From Homarus americanus (Eukaryota > Arthropoda > Malacostraca > Decapoda > Nephropidae): a stretch of 64,000 nucleotides of DNA. Numbering within the stretch: position 1 is the stretch's first letter; every line of letters starts with the position of its first letter. Made by a program: the position numbers and the translations under genes. The stretch is from assembly GCF_018991925.1 (NCBI RefSeq), contig NW_024727654.1, forward strand, positions 549,501 to 613,500, written 5' to 3'. Of this stretch, positions 49,487 to 60,200 are shown one piece after another. The notes under the pieces are model-generated. The model had not been told where the DNA came from and did no database searches. It saw only the letters and a program-made list of their open reading frames with translations.

Positions 49487-52400
49487 GCCTGTCTGTCTGT
49501 CTGTCTGCCTGTCTGTCTGTCTGTCTGTCTGTCTGCCTGTCTGTCTGTCTGTCTGCCTGTCTGTCTGTCTGTCTGTCTGTCTGCCTGTCTGCCTGTCTGT
49601 CTGTCTGTCTGTCTATCTGTCTGTCTGTCTGCCTGTCTGTCTGTCTGCCTGTCTGTCTATATTTTCTCGTCTTCTTCAGCTTCCTGGATCGAGTGGAGGA
49701 AGTGAGACAGATTAACTACGAACCCACGATTCAGGTGAGTGATTGAGTGAGTAATTCTGGTGGTGGTGAGTGATTAAGGTGATGGTGATTAAGGTAGTGG
49801 TGATTAGTGAGTAATTCTGGTGAGTGAGTGAGTGATTAAGGTGAGTGAGTGATTAAGGTGAGTGAGTGATTGATGAGTAATTCTGGTAGTGGTGAGTGAT
49901 TAAGGTGAGTGAGTGATTCAGGTGAGTGAGTGATTAGTGAGTAATTCTGGTGAGTGAGTGAGTGATTAAGGTAGTGAGTGATTAAGGTGAGTGAGGTGAT
50001 TAAGGTGAGTGGAGTGATTCAGGTGGTGGTGATTGAGTGAGTAATTCTGGTGGTGGTGAGTGATTAAGGTGGTGGTGATTAAGGTGGTGGAGTGATTCAG
50101 GTGAGTGAGTGATTCAGGTGAGTGAGTGATTAAGGTGAGTGGTGATTAAGGCAGTGGTGATTCAGGTGAGTGAGTGATTGAGTGAGTAATTCTGGTGAGT
50201 GAGTGAGTGATTAAGGTGAGTGGTGATTAAGGTGGTGAGTGATTAAGGTGAGTGGTGATTAAGGTGAGTGAGTGATTAAGGCGAGTGGTGATTAGGTGAG
50301 TGAGGTGATTCAGGTGAGTGGTGATTCAGGTGGTGAGTGATTCAGGTGAGTGAGTGATTCAGGTGAGTGAGTGATTCAGGTGAGTGAGTGATTAAGGTGA
50401 GTGGTGATTCAGGTGGTGAGTAATTCTGGTGAGTGAGTGATTAAGGTGGTGAGTGATTAAGGTGAGTGGAGTGATTCAGGTGAGTGAGTGATTCAGGCGA
50501 GTGAGTGAGTGAGTGAGTGAACAAGCCAATATATTAGACTGTGTTCATGAGTATTTATATAATTATGTACAGTATATATTGTAAAGTATTATTCTTCCGT
50601 ATATCAACCAAAATAACATCACCATAATTATCATACATTTTAACGTATAACTATGTATATAACTATGTATAAACACCCATAACAAAACCATCTGTGACCT
50701 CATACTGTCTACATCCCGCAAAAAATGACCTTTCGTGACCCCTAACATGAACCCATCCAACAATGACCTTTTCTGACCCCTAAAAACAACAATAATGACT
50801 CCTCCCCCCCTATATGAATCTCTCCAAATATGACCTTCTGTGACCTAAGTTGACCTCTTGACCTCCTCCTACAGGATATTCTACACAGCAGGCGGAGGAC
50901 CACAGATATACAGAAGATTGAGTTCGAGGTCAAGGTACCGAAGAGGTATGGAGGCGGATCACTTAACTTCTGGATGTTTGACGTTGGTGGCCAGAGAGGA
51001 GAGAGGAAGAAGTGGATACAGGTGAGGGGTGAGGGGGTGAGGGGTGAGGGGTGAGGGGTGGGGGTGGGGGTGAGGGGTGGGGAGGGGTGGGGTGGGGTGG
51101 AGGGGTGAGGGGGGAGGGGGAGGGTGTGGGGGTGAGAGGGTGAGGGGTGAGGGGTGGGGTGAGGGGTGAGGGGTGAGGGGTGAAGGGGTGGGGGGTGGGG
51201 GTGAGGGGTGGGGGTGGGGGGAGGGGTGAGGGGGAGGGGTGGGGTGGGGGTGAGGGGTGAGGGGTGGGGGGGTGAGGGGTGGGGTGTGGTGGGGGTGAGG
51301 GGTGAGGGGTGAGGGGTGTGGGGTGAGGGGTGAGGGGTGAGGTTGAGGGGTGTGGGGGTGTGGGGTGAGGGGGTGAGGGGTGTGGGGTGAGGGGTGAGGG
51401 TGAGGGGGTGGGGTGGGGTGAGGGGTGAGGGGTGTTGGGGTGAGGGGTGTGGGGGTGAGGGGTGTGGGGTGAGGTGAGGGGTGAGGGGTGAGGGGTGTGG
51501 GGTGAGGGGGTGAGGGGTGAGGGGTGTGGGGAGGGGGGTGGGGAGGGGTGAGGGTGGGGGGGTGAGGGGGTGGGGGTGGGGTGAGGGGGTGAGGGGGTGA
51601 GGGGGTGTGGGGGGAGGGGTGAGGGGTGAGGGGTGTGGGGGTGAGGGGTGTGGGTGTGGGGTGGAGGGGGAGGGGGAGGGGGGGGTGGGGGGGTGAGGGG
51701 GAGGGGTGAGGGGTTGAGGGGTGTGGGGTGGGGTGAGGGGTGGGGGTGGGGTGAGGGGTGTGGGTGAGGGGTGTGGGGGTGTGGGGTGAGGGGGTGGGGT
51801 GAGGGGTGAGGGGTGGGAGGTGAGGTGAGGGGGAGGGGGGGTGAGGGGTGGGGTGAGGGGTGGGGAGGGGTGAGGGGTGGGGTGAGGGGTGAGGGGTGGG
51901 GTGGGGTAGGGGTGTGGGGGAGGTGAGGGGGTGGAGGGGTGAGGGGTGGGGTGGGGTGAGGGGTGAGGTGAGGGTTGAGGTGGGGTGTGGGGGTGAGGGA
52001 GGAGGGTGTGAGGGGTGAGGGGGTGAGGGGTGGGGTGGGGTGAGGGGTGAGGGGTGAGGGGTGGGGGTGAGGGGTGTGGGGTGGGGTGAGGGGTGGGGGT
52101 GGGAGGGGTGAGGGGTGGGGAGGTGGGGGGGGGTGAGGGGTGGGGGAGGGGTGGGGTGAGGGGTGGGGAGGGGTGGGAGGGGTGGGGTGAGGGGTGGGGG
52201 TGAGGGGTGAGGGGTGGGGTGTGGGGTGAGGGGTGGGGGGGAGGGGAGAGGGGTGGAGGGGTGGGAGGGGGTGGGGGGTGAGGGGTGGAGGGGTGTGGGG
52301 GGGGGTGAGGGGGTGTGGGGGTGAGGTGGGGGGGGGGTGAGGGGTGTGGGGTGAGGGGTGGGGGGGAGGGGTGGGGTGTGGGGTGTGGGGGTGAGGGGGG

Positions 52401-54892
52401 GGTGGGGTGGGGGGGGGTGAGGGGTGAGGGGTGAGGGGGGGGTGAGGGGTGTGGGGTGAGGGGTGGGGGTGAGGGGTGAGGGTGAGGGGTGGGGTGTGGG
52501 GTGAGGGGTGAGGGGTGAGGGTGAGGGGGGGTGAGGGGAGGGGTGAGGGGGTGAGGTGGGTGGGGTGAGGGGTGAGGGGTGTGGGTGTGGGGTGAGGGGT
52601 GAGAGGTGAGGGGTGAGGGGGAAGGAAGAGAGAGAGAGAGTTAAGAAGATCCCGGTAAGAGGTCAAGGGCTTAAGATGGGGGTATTATTGTGCTATACAA
52701 CAGAGCAAGACGAGAACCATAAGGACGAGAATCACTTTTATATATGAATATGATTTTCACTCCTATATACTGTACAGCGTCTTTATCCGAGACCCAAACC
52801 CACGTCTTCGCTACTGTATCTACCCAACGCTGCTTTTCTACCGCTACGTCTACTTTTTTATTCCCGACGTTACTACTACTACTACTGCTACTACTACTAC
52901 TACTATTACTTTTACAACAACAAAATTTACTACTAAGATTTTGCGAATGAAATATACCTAAGAGAAATTGTTGGAACTTGGAGAATTTTTACCTAGTAAT
53001 AGTAAATAAGTTGATAAATCGATAAATACGTAAATAAAGAAATGTAATAATAAATCAACACATATTTTTATCTTAAGAGCACAAGGGTATATATTAAAAG
53101 AACGAACCCGATCAAGTAATTTGCGAACTAGTTTATTCTTACGATTAACGAACAGCCCAGTAAACTAAGTTCTCTTAAAAAATCAACTACACTATTGTAT
53201 CTGATTATAAAAGAATTCATTAAACAACTTTGAGAAAACTGAATAAGGAAATTAAGGTTATAAGCTAAATTAATTACCTTTGTCATTTTACCACTGTCCC
53301 CAGCTGATCCCAACTATGACGTCATAGGTCAGCTTTACGTCACACAGGGAGATTTTTTTTTTACAAGTAATTTTATTCCTATACTGAGAGTTAACTTGTT
53401 ATCTAAACTGACCTAATTGAACTTATAGATTAGATTAGTTTAGTCTGATTCACCGGAGGGGTTTTAATACAGGAAATAGCTTTGATAGAATTTAGTATTA
53501 GAGTATTATTATATCATGGTATTAGTTTGAAATTTCAAGGATAAAATTTACTTTTAAAAATAATAAATATAAAATAAAGAAGGATTATATTCGTCTAAAT
53601 AAAAATTACAATATTACAAATGGTTTTAGAACAGGAGGAAAACAGTCGAATTAATATATATCGAAAATTATGTAGGAAAAATATACTTAAGAAAATGAGT
53701 AACAGCCATCAGCCATAAATCACGATTGGCTGAGGAAAAATTATGTTACATCTTTACGTGTATTTATATGATTGTCTGACGTTAACCAGGATAAAACACT
53801 TAAATGAAACACTACTCCTTAAAGGTTAATGATAAATAGACAACACACACACAGTACTAGACATAATACCTGTGAGGTTAAGTCCACAAGGATCATCATG
53901 ACCTAACCTGGGGGACAAAAACTTAACCTAACCTTAACCTAACCTAATCTAGAAAATCTTACGTAAATTATATCCTGAAACGAGACAAAAACGAACGTAA
54001 TAGTGAAGTTTATAGTATTTTCGGTGCCATTTTGTGTTATATCTCATAATTAATTTTTTTCTCGTTAATTTATTCTAAAAAATTCCTAATTAGGAGATTA
54101 AACATAATGAGTTTATTTTTATTATTATATTTTTTTATTTCTAAGTTTTTTGGGTAAAATTTTTTGTTTATCGTCTTTTGTTTTGACGAATCAGCTGACC
54201 TTGGATATGACGTCACAGAGATATGACGTCACAGAGATAACATTATTGGAACAGTTAACCTTTACTACCACCACCACACGACCACACCAGGGTGAGAGGT
54301 GAAGGTGAGAGGGGAAGGGGGTAGAGGAAGGGTGAGAGGAAGGTGAGAGGGGAAGGGGGGAGAGGGGAAAGGAGAGGGGGAGGGGGGGAGAGGGGAAGGG
54401 GTGAGAGGGGAAGGGGGATGAGAGGAAGGGGTGAGAGGGGAAGGGAAAAGGAAGAAGGAAAAGGGAGGAGGAAGAAGGAAGGGGAAGAAGGGAAGAAGTT
54501 GGGCCATACAGCCTCTATACGTAACTAACATCGATTCACTGACTGACTAACCTACTGACGGCGTCTCCAACCAAATTACTTAAGCACTTTTCTTGGAATT
54601 AAAACCTAACCTAACCTAACCCAACCTAACCTAACCAAACCAACCTAAACAAACCTAACTTAATATTTAGAAACAGTGCCGGTAGCTCTATACACGCTTG
54701 TTTCTGACTCACTTTTACTATCTGGGGACAGCTTAAGGGTATCTGATAAATTATATACAACAATAATAAACATAACAAAAACAATAATAATAATAATAAA
54801 TAATAATAACAACGACAAATAAACAACAAAAACAATAAATAAATAAATAACAACAACAATAAATAAATAACAAACAAATAAATAACAACAAT

Positions 54893-54927
<35 letters not shown>

Positions 54928-55120
54928 ATAAATAAATAATCAACAAAAATAACAAATAACAACAACAACAAATAAAATAACAACAACAACAAATAAACAC
55001 AAATAACAATAACAACAACTACAAATAACAAATAACAATAATAAATAAATAATAATAACAACGACAATAAACAATAACAACAACAAATAAATAAACAAAT
55101 AACAACAAACAACAACAACT

Positions 55121-55175
<55 letters not shown>

Positions 55176-55274
55176 ATAACAACAAACAACAACAACAACA
55201 ACACAACAACAACAACAAATACAACAAATAACAACAACACCAACAAATAACAACAACAAAAACAACAACAACAA

Positions 55275-55306
<32 letters not shown>

Positions 55307-55391
55307 ATAAATAAACAACAACACCAAATAAATAAATAACACAAATAACAACAATCCAACAACAACAACACCAACAACAACAACAACAACA

Positions 55392-55447
<56 letters not shown>

Positions 55448-55600
55448 ACACCAACAACAACAACAAATAAACAACAACAACAAATAACAACAACAATAAT
55501 AATAATAATAGCAACAATAATAACAACGACAACAAATAACAACAAATAAATAACAAACAACAACAACAACAACAAATAAATAACAACAAAATAAATAAAT

Positions 55601-55631
<31 letters not shown>

Positions 55632-56165
55632 CAACAACAAAACAACAACAACAACAACAACAATACAACAACAAATAAATAAAATAAATAATCAACAACA
55701 ACAAATAATAACAACAACAACAACAAATAAATAAATAAATAAATAACAATAAATAACACTAAATAAATAAACAATAAACACTAAATAATAACAACAACAA
55801 ATAAATAACAAATAAATAACAATAAAAATAACAACAACAACAACAACAACAACAAAAAATAACAACAACAACAAATAAATAAATAACAATAATCAACAAC
55901 AACACCAACAAAATAAATAAATAAATAAATAAATAATAAATAACAACAACAACAACAAATAAAATAAACAAATAAATAACAACAACAAATAACAAATAAC
56001 AACAACAACAACAACAACAACACTAACAACAACAACAACAACAATCAACAACAACAACAACAACACTAACAACAACATCAAAAATAAATAACAACAAATA
56101 AAACAAATACAACAACAATAAATAAATAACACTAACAATAATAACAACATAAATAACAATAACAA

Positions 56166-56200
<35 letters not shown>

Positions 56201-56776
56201 CAAAATAAATAAATAACAACAACAATAAATAAATAAATAAATAATAAATAAATAATCAACAATAAATAATAACAACAACAACAACAAATAACATAAATAA
56301 ATAAATAAACAAAACAAATAACAACAAAACAAATAAATAAATAACAACAACAACAACAACAACAACAACAATAATAACAACAACAATACAAATAACAAAT
56401 AACAACAAATAACAACAACAACAACAACAACAAATAAAACAACAAATAACAAATAACAACAACAAATAAATAACAAAACAACAAAATAACAACAAACAAC
56501 AATAATAACAATAACAAACAACAACAACAACAACAATAATAAATAAATAAATAAATAAATATAACAATAAATACTAACAATAACAATAAATAAATAAATA
56601 AATAATAAATAATAAATAAATAAATATACAATAACAATAAATAATAAATAAATAAATAATAACAATAATAACAATAATAAATAACAATAAATAACAATAA
56701 ATAATAATAAAATAATATACAATAAATAAATAACAATAACAATAAATAAATAAATAACATAATAAATAAATAACAA

Positions 56777-56817
<41 letters not shown>

Positions 56818-56892
56818 AACAATACTAACAATAATAAATAAATAAATAACAACAACAACAACAATAAATAAATAAATAACAACAACAACAAC

Positions 56893-56924
<32 letters not shown>

Positions 56925-57216
56925 CCAACAACAACACCAACAACAGTAACAACAACAACAACTATAGTCTTAATAAAGGCAAAACACTGTACAAAGGTAA
57001 TAATTTTGACTCGTTTTAAGCCACAGATTATGTTTACATTATGACGTCATAAGCTTCCGCGACGCTGATTGGTTTATTCATCACGTCTTTTATTTCAATA
57101 TTCAAACATTGTTTTTTCATCTCTATTCCAACCATTTAATTATCTATTCTATCAACTATCTATCCATCATCTATCTATCTATCTATGTAGCTGTCAGTCT
57201 GGGTCACCTGTTTTCC

Positions 57217-57260
<44 letters not shown>

Positions 57261-60200
57261 GTGCGTGTTTGTGCAGAGAGATTAGAGAGATAATTTCTAT
57301 TAGTTTTATTTCCCAATTCCTCTCTCTCGCTTCTAACACTCACCACCTTTACACTTCTCCTTCTCCATTCTTCTTCTTCTATCAGCGTTTCTTTACCCCA
57401 ACTGTGGGTTAGGTTAGGTTAGGTTTGGTAGGTTAGGTTAGGTTAGGATGGGTTAGATGATGATGTTGCTGATGTGTGTATTTTGGTCGATGTGAAGGAA
57501 TAGGAGAAAAATTTATGTTATTCTGGAGGATGTGATCGTATATAGGGACGTCTTAAGGGATGTGATCGTATATAGGGACGTCTTAAGGGATGTGATCGTA
57601 TATAGGGACGTCTTAAAGGATGTGATCGTATATAGGGCGTCTTAAGATGTGTTCGTATATAGGGGCGTCTTAGGGATGTGTTCGTATATAGGGGCGTCTT
57701 AAGGATGTGTTCGTATATAGGGGCGTCTTAAAGGATGTGTTCGTATATAGGGCGTCTTAAGATGTGTTCGTATATAGGGGCGTCTTAAAGGATGTGTTCG
57801 TATATAGGGGGGTCTTAAGGATGTGATCGTTATAGGACGTCTTAAAGGGATGTGTTGATATAGACGTCTTAAAGGATGTGTTCATATAGGGCGTCTTAAG
57901 GATGTGTTCGTATAGGGCGTCTTAAGGATGTGATCGTATATAGGGACGTCAGGGATGTGTTCGTATATAGGGGCGTCTAAGGGGATGTGTTCGTATATAG
58001 GGCGTCTTAAAGGATGTGTTCGTATATAGGGACGTCTTAAAGGATGTGTTCGTATATAGGGCGTTAAAGGATGTGATCGTATATAGGGACGTCTTAAGGG
58101 ATGTGATCGTATATAGGGACGTCTTAAGGGATGTGATCGTATATAGGGACGTCTTAAAGGATGTGATCGTATATAGGGGCGTCTTAAAGGATGTGTTCGT
58201 ATATAGGGGCGTCTTAAAGGATGTGATCGTATATAGGGGCGTCTTAAAGGATGTGTTCGTATATAGGGGCGTCTTAAAGGGATGTGTTCGTATATAGGGC
58301 GTCTTAAAGGATGTGATCGTATATAGGACGTCTTAAAGGATGTGATCGTATATAGGACGTCTTGAAGGGATGTGTTCGTATATAGGGGCGTCTTAAGGGA
58401 TGTGATCGTATATAGGACGTCTTGTGCGATGTGTTCGTATATAGGGGCGTCTTTTAAAGGATGTGTTCGTATATAGGGCGTCTATGATGGATTCGCATAT
58501 AGGGACGTCTTAAGGGATGTGATCGTATATAGGACGTCTTAAGGGATGTGATCGTATGAAAGTGCCCAAGGGATGATCGTATATAGGGCGTCTTTTAAAG
58601 GGATGGATCGTATATAGGACGTGTCTTAAGGGATGTGTTCGTATATAGGGCGTCTTAAAGGATGTGTTCGTATATAGGGCGTCTTTTAAGGGATGTGTTC
58701 GTATATAGGGCGTCTTAAGGGATGTGTTCGTATATAGGGACGTCTTAAGGGATGTGATCGTATATAGGGACGTCTTAAGGGCGATCATAGGGGCGTCTTT
58801 AAGGGATGGATCGTATATAGGGGCGTCTTAAGGGATGTGTTCGTATATAGGGGCGTCTTAAGGGATGTGTTCGTATATAGGGGCGTCTTAAAGGATGTGT
58901 TCGTATATAGGGGCGTCTTAAGGGATGTGTTCGTATAGTGACATTTCAAAAGATGTGTTCGATCCTTTAGAAGATGTGTTCGATACTCCAGGAGAAGGTG
59001 TGCGAGCGAGGGAGCCATATCAGCGGGTCCCCAGAGCAGATAACAGCTATCGGCTTTGTTTTCTGTGAGCCACGCGACGCCCTGGTGCTGTCTGGCTCAC
59101 AAGGTTCCTCTATCTTGTTTTATCTCGACTGGATTATCACCATGACGTTGTGTTTGGTGTCGCCTTCACCAAGATGAGGTAGTAGAGGGGTGGGAGAGAG
59201 GGAAGGGGGTGGACAGGATGGAAGGGGGTGGAGTGAAGAGGGGTGGGGGTGGAAGAAAAGGAGGTGGAAGAGGTGGAGGGGGTGAAGAGGTGGAAGAGGG
59301 TAGAAGAGGTGGAGGAGGGTGAAAGAGGGGTAGAGGGTGGAAGAGGGGTGGAGGAGGGGTTGAGGTTGTGGTGGAGGGGTGGAAGAGGTGGAGGAGGAGG
59401 GATAGTTGTGATGGAGGGAGTTGAAGGACGGAGGGGGGTTGGTGGTAGAATGGTGAAAGGAGGGAGGCAATGGGAGAGGAGGAGGCGGATGAAGGTGAGG
59501 TGAAAGTGAAGACGGTGATGAATTCCTATCAAACCTAACCTAACCTAACTTAACTTAACCTGACCTGACCTGACCTAACCCACCTGCAGGTATTCGACGG
59601 GATCCAGGCGGTGTTATTCCTCGTGTCCGCCAGCTGCTTCGACCTCGTCATCCGGGAGGACGAAGAGACCAACCGCCTTCAGGAGTCCATCGACATTTTC
59701 CAGAGCGTGTGGCACTCCAGGTAGGTCCTCCAGGTGTGGCACTCCAGGTAGGTCCTCCAGGTGCTGCCAGAAGGTGTGACACTCCACTGTTATATAATTC
59801 TACACCATTATATCACCTTTTAATGTTATCTTACACCAAAATACACTGTTAATCTTTCACTCGCCCCCGTTACAGGTTTCTCAAGAACTGTGGATTCATT
59901 GTCTTCCTGAACAAACAAGACATCCTGAGGGAGAAGGTTGTCAGTGGTCGTAAGAATATTGGTGATCACTTCCCAGATTATGTCACCTACAAGCTCGAGA
60001 GTAGAGGTGGGTGATGGTGAGGATGTGATGGTGAGGGTGTGATGGTGAGGGTGAGTGATGGTGAGGGTGTGATGGTGTGGGTGTGATGGTGTGGGTGTGA
60101 TGGTGTGGGTGTGATGGTGTGGGTGAGTGATGGTGTGGGTGAGTGATGGTGAGGGTGTGATGGTGTGGGTGTGATGGTGTGGGTGAGTGATGGTGTGGGT

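Noticed and set aside
49415..49746. Cys/Leu/Ser/Val-rich frames of about 100 codons
   Set aside because: They translate the (CTGT)n microsatellite; only the last codons coincide with a true exon.
50963..52666. 567-codon minus-strand Pro/His/Ser/Thr frame
   Set aside because: Antisense reading of the (GTGAGGG)n array, overlapping a real G-alpha exon on the other strand.
54660..56961. Several minus-strand frames of 100-312 codons rich in Leu, Val, Cys and Tyr, like membrane proteins
   Set aside because: Product of CAA/TAAA repeats read as TTG/TTT/GTT/TGT; no start context, splice sites or family motifs.
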